This document shows positions 43,400 to 53,449 of a stretch of DNA of 64,000 nucleotides, piece after piece; positions within the stretch are counted from its first letter, which is position 1, and each line of letters begins with the position of its first letter. The stretch spans positions 184,648-248,647 of the forward strand of contig JAPSLL010000001.1 in assembly GCA_031180805.1 (NCBI GenBank). The letters are read 5' to 3'. Under the pieces are notes generated by a model. The model worked only from the letters and a program-made list of their open reading frames with translations. It did not search any database and was not told the DNA's origin. The stretch comes from Bacillus sp. (in: firmicutes) (GTDB lineage: Bacteria > Bacillota > Bacilli > Bacillales > Bacillaceae). The position numbers were made by a program, and so were the translations under genes.

Positions 43400-44869
43400 C
43401 TATCGGGCTAACTTTTGACGAATTGCTTTTTTCGCAATTTCCTTGTCATCAAAATCAAACTTGGTGTCACCAATTTGCTGATATGTTTCATGTCCCTTAC
43501 CTGCGATAAGAAGAACATCACCTTTTTGCGCCTTTTCAACCGCAAAATGAATAGCATCTTCTCGATTAACAATGGAATGGAAGTGCTCATTTGGTACACC
43601 TTCCTCCATATCACGAAGGATTTGCACTGGGTCTTCACTTCTTGGATTATCAGAGGTAAAAATCGTGACATCGCTGTTAGAAGCCGCTATTTTTGCCATA
43701 ATTGGTCGCTTTGACTTATCTCGATCTCCTCCACAGCCAACTATACAAAAAATCTTACCTTCTGCAAATTGTTTTATCGTATGCAGCACGTTTTCTAAAC
43801 TATCTGGAGTATGTGCATAATCTACAATAACCGTAAAATCCTGTCCGTCATCAACTAGTTCAAATCTGCCTCTAACTCCTTCCATTGTTTCGACAGCTGA
43901 AACAATCGTTTCTAAATCAATATTTGAAGCAAGACAGGCTGAAACAGCCGCTAACACATTATAAACACTAAATTTCCCAACCATATTTATTGTTACGTTT
44001 TTCGTTCCATTTGGTGTTAGAAGCGTAAATTCAGTACCTTTAGAGGTCATTTTAATATTTTTCGCCATAACATCAGCATCATTGTCAATTCCATATGTTA
44101 AAAGCGAAGCAGATGTCATTTTTTTAAACTCTTCAGAAGCATCTTCATCTTCATTTAGCACAGCTATTTTAGGCTGATTATAATCAAAACGATTACCTAA
44201 TTGTGCAAAAAGTAAGCCTTTTGCATATTTATAAGCTTCCATTGTTTTATGGTAATCTAAATGGTCTTGAGTTAGGTTTGTAAACACAGCTACATTAAAG
44301 TCACAGCCATGAATTCTTCCGAGATGAAGAGCATGTGAGGATACCTCCATGACAGCATGTGATACCTCTTTGTCTAGCATTTGTCGAAATGTTTTTTGTA
44401 ACGTTAAACTCTCTGGTGTTGTATTTTTTACATTGTGTAATTCTTCACCAATTTTAATGTACATTGTGCCAATTAATCCAGTCTTCTTCTTAGCTGTATT
44501 TAATATTTTCTCGATAATATGTGTTGTTGTTGTTTTTCCATTTGTTCCTGTAACACCAATTAGATGTAATTGATGTGTTGGTTGACCGTAAAATGCGTCT
44601 GCAAGTACAGCCATTGCCCTTTTTGTATCTCGAACAATAATGACCGGAATATCAACATCAACATTCTTCTCAGCTAAAATGGCAGCTGCACCGCTTTCTT
44701 GTGCCTTTTTGGCAAATTGATGACCATCAACGGTGTAACCTTCAATACATATAAACAAACTTCCCTCTTTAACCTCTCTGGAATCCATCTCAATAGAAGT
44801 AATAGATGGATTTTCTTCAGGAAAAGTTTGATTTCCGTATAAGTATGTAAGTAAATCATTTAATTTCAT
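43400..44869 (-). CDS. murE: UDP-MurNAc-tripeptide synthetase (meso-diaminopimelate-adding)
   Basis: A 489-aa Mur ligase adding the third amino acid of the stem peptide. The ATP loop [18 protein letters not shown] (about residue 110), [29 protein letters not shown] and [10 protein letters not shown] are present. The DNPR motif marks enzymes specific for meso-diaminopimelate, so the wall is of that type. The start is ATG at 44869; a GTG one codon upstream is equally possible. The spoVD terminator and a long gap precede it, so it probably has its own promoter. Confidence 0.97.
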   Translation of the reverse strand: MKLNDLLTYLYGNQTFPEENPSITSIEMDSREVKEGSLFICIEGYTVDGHQFAKKAQESGAAAILAEKNVDVDIPVIIVRDTKRAMAVLADAFYGQPTHQLHLIGVTGTNGKTTTTHIIEKILNTAKKKTGLIGTMYIKIGEELHNVKNTTPESLTLQKTFRQMLDKEVSHAVMEVSSHALHLGRIHGCDFNVAVFTNLTQDHLDYHKTMEAYKYAKGLLFAQLGNRFDYNQPKIAVLNEDEDASEEFKKMTSASLLTYGIDNDADVMAKNIKMTSKGTEFTLLTPNGTKNVTINMVGKFSVYNVLAAVSACLASNIDLETIVSAVETMEGVRGRFELVDDGQDFTVIVDYAHTPDSLENVLHTIKQFAEGKIFCIVGCGGDRDKSKRPIMAKIAASNSDVTIFTSDNPRSEDPVQILRDMEEGVPNEHFHSIVNREDAIHFAVEKAQKGDVLLIAGKGHETYQQIGDTKFDFDDKEIAKKAIRQKLAR

Positions 44870-45289
44870 CACAAATTCCTACCTTCATTTCTTTACCCAA
44901 GGATAATTACATCATTTCTTTTTTATTCGTACTTTTTAATGTGGGCTCTATACTCAAAACTGTTTTTACAAGAAAAACAACTAAGTGACAAATACCTTTC
45001 CAATTATAGACAAAAAATGGTCACAGATTATCAACTTAACAGTAAGGCACTGCTGCTTATATTCATAATCTCAAAAAGTAAGTAAGCAGGCTTAGTCAAT
45101 AAAGTTTGCGAAACAATCATTCTATTCATAAGAAAGGTTTCCGTACCTATTTTATCTTACTTATATAAAAAGAGCCATCATTCATTGTAATTTCTTTTAA
45201 AAAAGGTTGCAATCATTAATTAAGTAAAATTAATTAATGTTTTTCATTGTTTTTTCTACTATTTGATTAATTACATTATTGTATAAACA
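44870..45289. other. long intergenic region upstream of murE
   Basis: About 420 bases between the spoVD terminator and murE with no gene. It is very AT-rich. A perfect inverted repeat CATTAATTAA-GTAAAA-TTAATTAATG lies at 45214-45239. Possible -10 boxes occur (TATAAT at about 45010 on the minus strand), but their -35 elements are poorly spaced. The murE-mraY-murD promoter should be here. Confidence 0.5.
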
Positions 45290-45334
45290 GAAAGAAAGCG
45301 TGACATCTTATAAGATGGCCATGCTTTCTTTCTA
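45290..45334 (-). terminator. spoVD terminator
   Basis: AGAAAGAAAGCATGGCCATCTTATAAGATGTCACGCTTTCTTTCT-type inverted repeat (arms of about 20 bases with a few mismatches) starts 5 bases after the spoVD stop. The last arm is T/C-rich and continues GTTTATAC. It separates spoVD from murE. Confidence 0.8.
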
Positions 45335-45338
45335 TCTT

Positions 45339-47276
45339 TTAATTATTTGATTTATTTTTTTCCTCACCTAAATATACTCTTACAGTGGAGCCTTCTTTCA
45401 CTTTTACACCTTCGCCCGGGGACTGTTGCACAACAACATCTCCTTCACCAGAAACGTCCAATTTTAGATTTACGAACTGTTCTGCAAGTTCTTGCTTCGT
45501 TAGCCCTATAATATTCGGAACCTCTACTAATTTTGTGTCTAACCATTTGTATTCTTTTTCAATTTGCTCTTTTCTAGGACTTACACCTAATTCAGGTAAT
45601 GCATCCCTCATAATATTTCCAACAATCGGCGCTGCAACCGTTCCACCGAATTGAATTGTACCTTTCGGATTATCTACAGCAACATAAACGACAATTTGCG
45701 GATCGTCTGCAGGAGCAAACCCTATAAAGGAAACAATATGGTTATTCTCCATATACTTTCCATCTTTAACTTTTTGGGCAGTACCCGTCTTCCCGCCTAC
45801 ACGATATCCATCAACATATGCATTTCGACCAGTTCCTAATGCAACAACACTTTCTAAAGCATAGCGGATTTCTTTTGAAGTTTCCTCGGAAATTACTCTT
45901 CGTTTTGCTTCAGGAGTCGTTCGACTAATAACTTGGTTTGTTACGGGATCGACCCATTCTTTGGCAATGTATGGCGTATATAATATCCCGCCATTGACTG
46001 CAGCGGATACGGCGGCAACTTGTTGAATCGGTGTTACGGAAACACCTTGACCAAATGCCGTTGTCGCTAACTCAACAGGTCCAACTCTTTCCGGATTAAA
46101 CAAAATCCCTTTTCCTTCACCCTGCAAATCAATACCCGTTTTTTGTCCGAAACCGAAGTCCTTTATATATTTAAATAGTTTCTCTTCTCCTAATCTTTGA
46201 CCAAGCTCTACAAATCCAGGGTTACACGAATTTTGAACAACCTCAAGAAACGTTTGATGACCATGTCCTCCTCTTTTCCAGCACCTTAACCTAGCTCCAT
46301 CAACTTCCACAGCACCATCATCATCAAACGTATCCTTTTCTAAATTGACCTTTTCTTCCTCGAGAGCTGCAGCTAGTGTAATAATTTTAAAAGTTGACCC
46401 TGGTTCATACGTACTCCAAACAGGCAAGTTTCTATTGTACACAGTAGGATCTACTTGTTGGAAATCTGCTGGATCAAAGTCCGGACGACTCGACATTGCC
46501 AATATTTCACCGTTATTAGGGTTCATTGCGATCGCAATGATTCCATCCGGATTGTAGGTTGCTTGTACATTATCTAATTCTCGTTCAACGATTGTTTGCA
46601 CTCTGGAATCAATCGTTAATTTTAAGTTATTCCCATCAATCGGTGGTGTATAATCATCAGCTTCATCTGGCATCCTTTGGCCTTTTGCATCAGAGAAAAA
46701 TTTCACATAACCGTCTTTTCCCTTTAATTGCTCATCATAATAGGATTCCAAACCTAGTAAGCCTTGATTATCGATACCAGCAAAACCTAACACATGTGAT
46801 AAATAACTCCCAAAAGGGTAATAACGAATTGAATCTTCTGCAATATAAACCCCTTTTAAATTTAACTCTCTTACTTCATTCGCCTTTTCATGAGAAATCT
46901 TTCTACCTTCTGGATTAATTTGCTGAATCGAAACCTTTTTCGTGATATGTTGATATGCTTTTTCTTGCGACATATCTAAGACGTCTGCTAGTTTTTTTGC
47001 AGTCTCAGCAGGATTCTCAATCTGTCTTGGAACAACATAAATAGTTGGCGCACTCATATTTGTTGCTAGCTTTACGCCATTTCTGTCTAAAATTTCTCCT
47101 CTTTCTGGTTCAAATGGAATATTTCTGCTCCATAGGTCTTTCGCACCAGAGGTAAGAGAAGAGCCAAGAAAAAATTGAACATATCCTAGACGTATGTCGA
47201 TAATTAAAAAGATGAGAAAACCAAATAGCAACGTTAACACAAGCCGTTTTCTAACAGTTACATTTGATACCCGCAT
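45339..47276 (-). CDS. spoVD: stage V sporulation protein D, class B penicillin-binding protein
   Basis: A 645-aa transpeptidase for spore cortex. It has one N-terminal membrane segment (residues about 12-33), a PBP dimerisation domain, and the transpeptidase domain with serine at residue 294 in EPGSTFKII, QNSCNPG (SxN-type) and GGKTGTAQKV. One C-terminal PASTA domain follows (residues about 578-637). The length is nearly that of B. subtilis SpoVD. GGGGG lies 8 bases before the ATG. It partners with SpoVE, encoded three genes downstream. Confidence 0.96.
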   Translation of the reverse strand: MRVSNVTVRKRLVLTLLFGFLIFLIIDIRLGYVQFFLGSSLTSGAKDLWSRNIPFEPERGEILDRNGVKLATNMSAPTIYVVPRQIENPAETAKKLADVLDMSQEKAYQHITKKVSIQQINPEGRKISHEKANEVRELNLKGVYIAEDSIRYYPFGSYLSHVLGFAGIDNQGLLGLESYYDEQLKGKDGYVKFFSDAKGQRMPDEADDYTPPIDGNNLKLTIDSRVQTIVERELDNVQATYNPDGIIAIAMNPNNGEILAMSSRPDFDPADFQQVDPTVYNRNLPVWSTYEPGSTFKIITLAAALEEEKVNLEKDTFDDDGAVEVDGARLRCWKRGGHGHQTFLEVVQNSCNPGFVELGQRLGEEKLFKYIKDFGFGQKTGIDLQGEGKGILFNPERVGPVELATTAFGQGVSVTPIQQVAAVSAAVNGGILYTPYIAKEWVDPVTNQVISRTTPEAKRRVISEETSKEIRYALESVVALGTGRNAYVDGYRVGGKTGTAQKVKDGKYMENNHIVSFIGFAPADDPQIVVYVAVDNPKGTIQFGGTVAAPIVGNIMRDALPELGVSPRKEQIEKEYKWLDTKLVEVPNIIGLTKQELAEQFVNLKLDVSGEGDVVVQQSPGEGVKVKEGSTVRVYLGEEKNKSNN

Positions 47277-47306
47277 ATATTTTTCCCCCTTGTCTAGGCT
47301 CGTTCA

Positions 47307-47336
47307 AATATATGCTTGTACTTAAAAAGATAGAAC
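47307..47336 (-). promoter_or_regulatory. possible SigE promoter of spoVD
   Basis: In the minus strand CATATATT (47314-47307) is one mismatch from the SigE -10 consensus CATACANT, with TTCTATC upstream at a spacing of 14 from TATC. The -35 match is weak. The B. subtilis spoVD gene is known to be SigE-controlled, which is why the site is listed. Confidence 0.3.
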
Positions 47337-47379
47337 ATCTATATAATTGCACGATCATTATCAAAGCTTTATGTTTTCA

Positions 47380-47416
47380 CAAAAAAAGAGCGATCTCTAG
47401 ACGAGATCAGCCCTCA
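47380..47416 (-). terminator. pbpB terminator
   Basis: GCTGATCTC-GTCTA-GAGATCGCTC is followed by TTTTTTT on the minus strand, 20 bases after the pbpB stop. The stem core is GATCTC/GAGATC. It uncouples spoVD from pbpB. Confidence 0.78.
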
Positions 47417-47436
47417 GTTTCTTCCCTGTTCATTTG

Positions 47437-49602
47437 TCATTGTTTTTCTTCATATTTCAACGTTACAGTTAAGACATCACCTTTTTTAACAATACTATCC
47501 TTTTTAATACTCTGCTTTGCAACATATCCAGAACCCTCAGTTTTCACTGTTACCCCCAAAATATTACCTAGCTTCATGACATCTCGCTTTGACCAACCAA
47601 TCATATTTGGCATTTTCACTTCTTCAGATGTCTTTAACATAATTTTTTCCTTACTTATAATCGGTGTTTCAGCTTCAGGATATTGAGAAAGAACATAATT
47701 TCCATTCCCAAGTAAGATTGGTGTTAATCCAAGGTCCTTTAGTTTCTTATTTGCATTAGCAGAAGTCGCGCCTTCAAGTGATGGTAGAACTAACTCCTCT
47801 TTTTCAGCATCATTTGTAGCTTCTTTAGAACCACTCTCTTTCGAAGGAGCAATTTGCATATACTTTAAGCTATTTTCCATCACTGTATTAAATATCATCG
47901 AAACTGGCAGACTTCCAGCTTTCCCCTCTAATTTCGGCTGTTGAACTGCTACATATACGATTAATTCAGGATCATCCTTTGGTGCCATGCCCAAAAATGA
48001 GAAAATATGATTGTCATTACCTGATAAATACCCCTCTGATGTTGAAATTTGCGCAGTTCCGGTCTTACCTGCTATTTCATATCCTTCAATGCGAAATGGC
48101 TTTCCAGTTCCTTTTTCAGAGCTTACAACCGTTTCAAGAATTGATAATACTTCATCCGCAGTTTTTTCAGTTATTGGATGACCGACAACTGTTGGCTTTG
48201 TTTCTTTGACTGTTTTTCCGTTATCAATATCAACAATTTTATCAATCACATAGGGTTTCATCATTGTTCCATTATTAGCAATTGCTGTTGCGGCCTGAAC
48301 TTGCTGAATAGCTGTAACTGCTGATGCTTGTCCAAACGCGGTGGAAACTTGGTCGCGATGTTTATCAAAGTTAATTTTACTTGACGCTTCATCAGGTAAA
48401 TCAATTCCTGTTTTTTTTGTAAAACCAAATTTATTTAAATATTGATACAGTCGATCTGTACCGAGTAATTGATCTGCTATAATCGAAAATCCAACATTTG
48501 AAGATCGTTGAACACCTTCATTATATGTTATCGGACCCCAGCCACGTCCGCCATTATGATCCTTTATAGGAGGTCCCTCCACATCATAGGAACCTGATTG
48601 AAAATAAGCATTCCCATTATAGACACCTTCGTTTATCGCAGCAGCTAATGTAAAGATTTTCATCGTTGAGCCTGGTTCAAACGGATAGGAAATAACAGAA
48701 TTTGTATAGGATGTAATATCCCTCTTATTAGGATCAAAGCTCGGTCTTTGACCCATCGCAAGGATTTTCCCTGTTTTTGGATCCGCTACTACTGCAATGA
48801 TATTTTCCGGAGAATATTCATTGACAACTTGATTCATTGCGTCTTCTAAAAATGTTTGGATTTTTTGGTCAATGGTTAAATACACATCATTACCATTTTT
48901 AGGTGCAACAATCTCATCATTACTATTAGGAAGCTTCCAATTATAATGATCCTTTTGAAATTTTACATATCCATCCTCTTCTTGAAGATACTTTTCTAAT
49001 GATTTTTCAAGTCCCATCATTCCCACAGCTTTGGAACTCTCTTCTTCTTTTTGAGCATATCCTATTAAATGAGATGCAAATAAACCGTTCGGATAAAACC
49101 TTGTCGTATCACGAATAAACGTAATACCAGGAAGTTTCAATGCCTCAATTTTTTCTTTTAACGTTTGACTTATATCACGACCTGCTGTACCAAATTCAAC
49201 TTGATACATTCCCTTTTTCGAAAGAATCTTAACAACCTCATTTTCTTTCATTCCAATTAAAGGAGCCAGTTTTTGTGCTGTTTCTTGAATATCAACAACA
49301 TGCTGAGGGTTATCAAGATCAGTTGTTATTTCATCATCAAGAATTGCGACTAACTTATATGATGCTTTGTCTTCAGCAATCACTTCTCCATTTGCATCAT
49401 AAATAGTACCTCGCTTCGCTTCAATTGGTCGTTTACTTTCATAGAGCACTTCCGCCCGTGCGGCAAGCACTTCGCCATGGACAGTACCAGTTGCTTGAAT
49501 ATAAAAGAAACGTATAAATATAGATAGAAAAAGAAGAGCAAAAATCAATGATAAAAATGCTGCGCCTCTGTTCATATTTGTATTTTTTTGCGTTAATTTC
49601 AT
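47437..49602 (-). CDS. pbpB: penicillin-binding protein 2B (division transpeptidase)
   Basis: A 721-aa class B penicillin-binding protein essential for septation. It has one N-terminal membrane segment (about residues 13-36), a dimerisation domain, then the transpeptidase with serine at 312 in FEPGSTMKI, QRSSNVGFS and AGKTGTAQIS. Two PASTA domains are at the C-terminus (about 600-655 and 660-718). The KTG motif and SxN are both intact. It lies after ftsL but is separated by a hairpin with T5. Confidence 0.97.
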   Translation of the reverse strand: MKLTQKNTNMNRGAAFLSLIFALLFLSIFIRFFYIQATGTVHGEVLAARAEVLYESKRPIEAKRGTIYDANGEVIAEDKASYKLVAILDDEITTDLDNPQHVVDIQETAQKLAPLIGMKENEVVKILSKKGMYQVEFGTAGRDISQTLKEKIEALKLPGITFIRDTTRFYPNGLFASHLIGYAQKEEESSKAVGMMGLEKSLEKYLQEEDGYVKFQKDHYNWKLPNSNDEIVAPKNGNDVYLTIDQKIQTFLEDAMNQVVNEYSPENIIAVVADPKTGKILAMGQRPSFDPNKRDITSYTNSVISYPFEPGSTMKIFTLAAAINEGVYNGNAYFQSGSYDVEGPPIKDHNGGRGWGPITYNEGVQRSSNVGFSIIADQLLGTDRLYQYLNKFGFTKKTGIDLPDEASSKINFDKHRDQVSTAFGQASAVTAIQQVQAATAIANNGTMMKPYVIDKIVDIDNGKTVKETKPTVVGHPITEKTADEVLSILETVVSSEKGTGKPFRIEGYEIAGKTGTAQISTSEGYLSGNDNHIFSFLGMAPKDDPELIVYVAVQQPKLEGKAGSLPVSMIFNTVMENSLKYMQIAPSKESGSKEATNDAEKEELVLPSLEGATSANANKKLKDLGLTPILLGNGNYVLSQYPEAETPIISKEKIMLKTSEEVKMPNMIGWSKRDVMKLGNILGVTVKTEGSGYVAKQSIKKDSIVKKGDVLTVTLKYEEKQ

Positions 49603-49751
49603 ACGTATCTCCTTTTAAAAATAATATAGGCGAAATACACTGAGAATTAGATTATAATGAATAATCTTTCTAGCTACCTGCTAGTCTATCAAATATATCT
49701 TCACAACTTTAATATCAGGTTTTATTATTATATCACTTAATTTATAAACGT

Positions 49752-49796
49752 GATGAAAAAGAGCCGGCTACATATTGTTCTTATGTGGCACAGCTC
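49752..49796 (-). terminator. hairpin with T-run between ftsL and pbpB
   Basis: The minus strand forms GAGCTGTGCCACATA-AGAACAA-TATGTAGCCGGCTC followed by TTTTT. The stem has a single internal mismatch region. It lies 37 bases after the ftsL stop, between genes that are normally co-transcribed. Confidence 0.7.
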
Positions 49797-49832
49797 TCTC
49801 TTTCACTTATTTACTTTTTCACCAAAATGTTC

Positions 49833-50198
49833 CTATTCTTGTACACTTTTTACGTTATTTTGGTCTAAAGTTAATCCTAACTCTTTTGCTTTTTCCCAAA
49901 TCCGATCATATGTACTCAATTCTTCAACTTGTACATGGAGGTCACTAATTAGCTTAGTTTGCTCATCAATTTTCGCTTCAGTTTTTTGGATTTCAATATT
50001 CGCTTGATAAACGGCATAGCTTTTCGTAATAATGTTTACTGCACCGATAACGAAAAGGGCTACAAACATCAAAATTAATAGTTTTTCGCCAAGGGTAATC
50101 GTTGCCCTTCTTCTTATTATTAATGGTTCTTGTACCGGTACTTGTTGTCTTTGTTGGTCTATCTTTTGCTGTTCAATTTTTGTAGCTAAATTACTCAT
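49833..50198 (-). CDS. ftsL: division protein FtsL
   Basis: A 121-aa bitopic protein with a basic cytoplasmic tail, one membrane segment (KLLILMFVALFVIGAVNII, about residues 39-57) and an extracytoplasmic leucine-zipper-like coiled coil (about 60-105). It interacts with DivIC and DivIB in the divisome. The sequence is poorly conserved in the family, but the position between rsmH and pbpB is diagnostic. Confidence 0.93.
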   Translation of the reverse strand: MSNLATKIEQQKIDQQRQQVPVQEPLIIRRRATITLGEKLLILMFVALFVIGAVNIITKSYAVYQANIEIQKTEAKIDEQTKLISDLHVQVEELSTYDRIWEKAKELGLTLDQNNVKSVQE

Positions 50199-50255
50199 TG
50201 ATGATACCTCCTTTTAAGTCGATTAGTAAGATAGTTGTTAACTCTTAAGTTTTTA

Positions 50256-51188
50256 CTACATCTTTTCAGCGATTCTTAATTTAGCTGATCTTGCTCGATT
50301 ATTCTCTCCAAGCTCTTTTTCTGAAGGAATAATTGGTTTTCTTGTTATAATTTTTATTTTCGGTTCATATCCTTTTGGGATATACGGCATATTTCGAGGT
50401 ATTTCTGGAGGAGTTGCCGCTTCTTTAAATGCCGATTTACAAATTCGATCCTCCAAAGAATGGAAGGTTATTACACTCACTCTGCCACCTTGCTTTAACA
50501 AATCAATTGATTGTTCAATCGCTTCTTCAAAAACCTTTAATTCATCATTCACCGCAATCCGAATTGCTTGAAAAATCCGCTTTGCTGGATGTCCACCTTT
50601 TCGGCGTGCTGGTGCAGGTATGGCCTCTTTTATGATTTCTACGAGTTGACCTGTTGTGTTTATTGCTTCCTTTTCACGATAAGTTTCAATTTTCCTAGCG
50701 ATTTGTTTTGAAAATTTTTCTTCACCATACTTAAAAAATATTTTGACTAAAGCCTCATAGGACCATTCATTTACCACATTGTATGCTGATATTTCTGATT
50801 GCTGATCCATTCTCATATCAAGCGGTGCATCATGATGATAACTAAAGCCTCTTTCCGGTGTATCAAGCTGTGGAGAAGAAACACCTAAATCAAAAATAAT
50901 CCCATCCACTTTTTCTACACCATGTTCTGTCAACTTCTCTTTTAAGTATCTGAAGTTACTTTTTATGAACGTTACTTGTCCATCGTAATTCGCTAATTTC
51001 TCTTTTGCATTTGCTAAAGCAACATCATCTTGATCGAAGGCATATAAATGTCCTTTTTCGGACAATTGTGAAAGTAAATAGCTGCTATGTCCTGCTCCAC
51101 CTAATGTGCAATCAACATAAACTCCATCTGCTTTTACTTCTAAACCATCAACTGTTTCCTTTAAAAGTACTGTTGTATGTTCAAACAT
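50256..51188 (-). CDS. rsmH: 16S rRNA (cytosine-1402-N4) methyltransferase
   Basis: A 310-aa SAM-dependent methyltransferase (MraW) acting in the decoding centre. [16 protein letters not shown] is the typical start, [15 protein letters not shown] is the SAM motif, and [14 protein letters not shown] and [10 protein letters not shown] are family signatures. The ATG at 51188 has AAGGTGG 9 bases upstream. Confidence 0.97.
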   Translation of the reverse strand: MFEHTTVLLKETVDGLEVKADGVYVDCTLGGAGHSSYLLSQLSEKGHLYAFDQDDVALANAKEKLANYDGQVTFIKSNFRYLKEKLTEHGVEKVDGIIFDLGVSSPQLDTPERGFSYHHDAPLDMRMDQQSEISAYNVVNEWSYEALVKIFFKYGEEKFSKQIARKIETYREKEAINTTGQLVEIIKEAIPAPARRKGGHPAKRIFQAIRIAVNDELKVFEEAIEQSIDLLKQGGRVSVITFHSLEDRICKSAFKEAATPPEIPRNMPYIPKGYEPKIKIITRKPIIPSEKELGENNRARSAKLRIAEKM

Positions 51189-51264
51189 TGTTGTGTACCA
51201 CCTTTTCAAATTTCAAATCTATTTATAGCTTGTCCACTATCATACATTGTTACCTAAGGGAGTA

Positions 51265-51696
51265 TTATATATCAAAGTCAATCATGTTTTCAGCAATTTC
51301 TTCAAAGGAATCTTCTTGTTCTGAAACATAATTCTCCCAAATGGACTTGCTCCATAATTCAATCCGATTTGAAACTCCGATAACAACACATTCTTTTTCT
51401 AGCTTGGCATACTGTAAAAGTGGTGTAGCAATATTGATACGACCTTGCTTATCTAGTTCGCATTCAATTGCTCCTGAAAAGAAAAAACGGGTAAATGCAC
51501 GAGCATCCTTTTTTGTTAAAGGGAGGGCTTTTAGTTTTTCTTCTATTACTTTCCATTCACTCATTGGATAACCAAACAAGCATTGGTCTAGGCCTCTAGT
51601 TAAGACGAAAGTCTCACCTAGTCCATCTCTAAACTTTGATGGGACAATCATTCTGCCCTTTAAATCTATGGTGTGATGGTACTCTCCCATAAACAT
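51265..51696 (-). CDS. mraZ: transcriptional regulator MraZ
   Basis: A 143-aa AbrB-like regulator with two SpoVT-like repeats: [23 protein letters not shown] (about residues 2-24) and [17 protein letters not shown] (about 75-92). It represses the dcw operon in E. coli. The ATG at 51696 gives the same 143-aa length as in B. subtilis and has GGGGG 8 bases upstream. The upstream region holds repeats that may be its binding sites. Confidence 0.96.
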   Translation of the reverse strand: MFMGEYHHTIDLKGRMIVPSKFRDGLGETFVLTRGLDQCLFGYPMSEWKVIEEKLKALPLTKKDARAFTRFFFSGAIECELDKQGRINIATPLLQYAKLEKECVVIGVSNRIELWSKSIWENYVSEQEDSFEEIAENMIDFDI

Positions 51697-51707
51697 GCTC
51701 GTTGCCC

Positions 51708-51752
51708 CCACTTTCTCCCCTCAAGTCACCACTTTCCCCCACATATCTCCAC
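51708..51752 (-). promoter_or_regulatory. phased GTGG array (candidate MraZ-binding boxes)
   Basis: On the minus strand GTGG occurs at 51752-51749, 51742-51739, 51732-51729, as GAGG at 51722-51719, and GTGG again at 51711-51708. The first four steps are exactly 10 bases and the last is 11, so all copies lie on one face of the helix. Several are preceded by AAA or followed by GG. MraZ of other bacteria binds tandem TGGGN or AAAGTGG repeats just before mraZ. Confidence 0.7.
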
Positions 51753-51776
51753 TTCCTATTCTACATTTCTTTTCAT

Positions 51777-51806
51777 AAAAAAAAAACCCTGTAAAAACAG
51801 GATTTT
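51777..51806 (-). terminator. bshC terminator
   Basis: AATCCTGT-TTTT-ACAGGGTT is followed by a run of at least nine T on the minus strand, 15 bases after the bshC stop. It separates bshC from mraZ. Confidence 0.85.
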
Positions 51807-51820
51807 TAAAAAACTTTTAT

Positions 51821-53449
51821 TTAAATTTTGACAATTTTATGTTTTCCATTAAAAGAATATGACAAGTTTAGCAAATCTCCTACAAATTGCGGGCCATATT
51901 TATTTATATAGTAATAAATATTCCACATTCTTTCCTGAGGATGTAAATTTGGGAATAAAGATAATTCAATTTCGCGGTATTTAGAAAGCTGTACATTATG
52001 TTTCTCTTGTATTCGTTTTTCAACACTGCGATTAAAAAATTCTAGCTGCTCAATTATAAATACACCATTTTTCATAAGCATCGGCTCTAAGCTTTGATCA
52101 ATTTTCAACGCTTCTTGTATAAGATTATGATGAATAGCGGATATTTGCTCTTTTGCCTGATGAATTAATGGTTCCATTTCTACTGGAGTAGCATCTTTTA
52201 AATAAGCTTTTATCGCATCTTCGACTCCATTTTGTAGAACATAATCAAGTGACAAGCTTGCTTCAAACATATTTCTCTCAATAGCTCTTTCGAGTAAAGT
52301 GATCATTAATCTCGGTAATACAGGTGGCACTTTCATTTCCATTTCAGAAAACACTTGTTTTAATTCAGCCCAGTACGTAAACTCACCAGGTCCTGCAAAA
52401 AATGCAAGGGTAGGAAATAAGAATTCCTGCATTACAGGCCTAGTTACAACATTATTACTAAGCTTTTCAGGATACGCCTCGATTAAATCATGTAATTCTG
52501 CTTTTGATAAGACTAAATTTATCTCTGGGATAAAAAATTCTTCCTCACTTTTTCTTTCCACAAGGAACCGTTCACCTTCATGGTGATAGAAGAAATTTGC
52601 GCTATCATTTCCTATCTCAATTATCGGCTGATAACCCTGTTCTCGCATAAATTGCTGTTGTTTCAATACAGCATCGGCTATGTTGGAATTTCGCTCCACA
52701 ATTGCATGAAAACAGGGCTTTTCGAGTTGACGAAGCCCAGAATCTCCTGAGTTCACTAAAACTAATCCTTCATCTTGGAAAATATCCATTACAACAAGTT
52801 CAAAAAACTCTACATATGATGACGCCTTTTGAACATACTGTTTTAGATTATTCATTAGTTGCTTTGAATAATCAGTTTCCCCAAATACTTCAAAGACTTC
52901 TTCTAGCCATTCAATTGTCTTTTGCTTGTTAATTGGCAATTCCGAAACCGACTGTTTTTTAAGCGGTGAGTCTTTTACTGATATTTTCTTCGGAATTTTC
53001 TCCTTTGCAGCAAAAATATGATTTATTTCTGCAAAATCATGGTCCTCACCAGCAATCCAAAAAACAGGAATAACCGGGATACCTAACTCCTCTTCCTGTT
53101 GCCTCGCAAGCACAATAATCGAAATGATTTTATTGATCGTATATAGCGGTCCTGTTAATAAACCAGCTTGCTGACCACCGATTACAACGACGCTGTTCGG
53201 ATCTTTTAATTTTTCAATGTTTTCAAATGTTTTATCTTGTTCTTTTGCGAAACGCCTTGCGTACTGCTTCAAATATGAAACTAGCTCTTCACGTTGAAAG
53301 GAACGATTTTTCAAATCCGCAGCTCTTTCTTTAAAAACCGCTTTTGAATGAGTATTGTAATCAAAATAGGATGAGACATCTAAGTTTTGTTTTGTGAAGT
53401 GATCCAAAAATTTATTTGAAGAGTGCAGGGAGAGTTCAAGAATCTCCAT
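51821..53449 (-). CDS. bshC: putative cysteine ligase BshC (bacillithiol synthesis)
   Basis: A 542-aa protein of the BshC/YllA family, thought to add cysteine to GlcN-malate in the last step of bacillithiol synthesis. Recognised segments are VVIGGQQAGLLTGPLYTINKII, FWIAGEDHDFAEINH and a C-terminal coiled coil near residues 440-490. The length is close to B. subtilis BshC. AAGGAAG precedes the ATG. Confidence 0.93.
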   Translation of the reverse strand: MEILELSLHSSNKFLDHFTKQNLDVSSYFDYNTHSKAVFKERAADLKNRSFQREELVSYLKQYARRFAKEQDKTFENIEKLKDPNSVVVIGGQQAGLLTGPLYTINKIISIIVLARQQEEELGIPVIPVFWIAGEDHDFAEINHIFAAKEKIPKKISVKDSPLKKQSVSELPINKQKTIEWLEEVFEVFGETDYSKQLMNNLKQYVQKASSYVEFFELVVMDIFQDEGLVLVNSGDSGLRQLEKPCFHAIVERNSNIADAVLKQQQFMREQGYQPIIEIGNDSANFFYHHEGERFLVERKSEEEFFIPEINLVLSKAELHDLIEAYPEKLSNNVVTRPVMQEFLFPTLAFFAGPGEFTYWAELKQVFSEMEMKVPPVLPRLMITLLERAIERNMFEASLSLDYVLQNGVEDAIKAYLKDATPVEMEPLIHQAKEQISAIHHNLIQEALKIDQSLEPMLMKNGVFIIEQLEFFNRSVEKRIQEKHNVQLSKYREIELSLFPNLHPQERMWNIYYYINKYGPQFVGDLLNLSYSFNGKHKIVKI

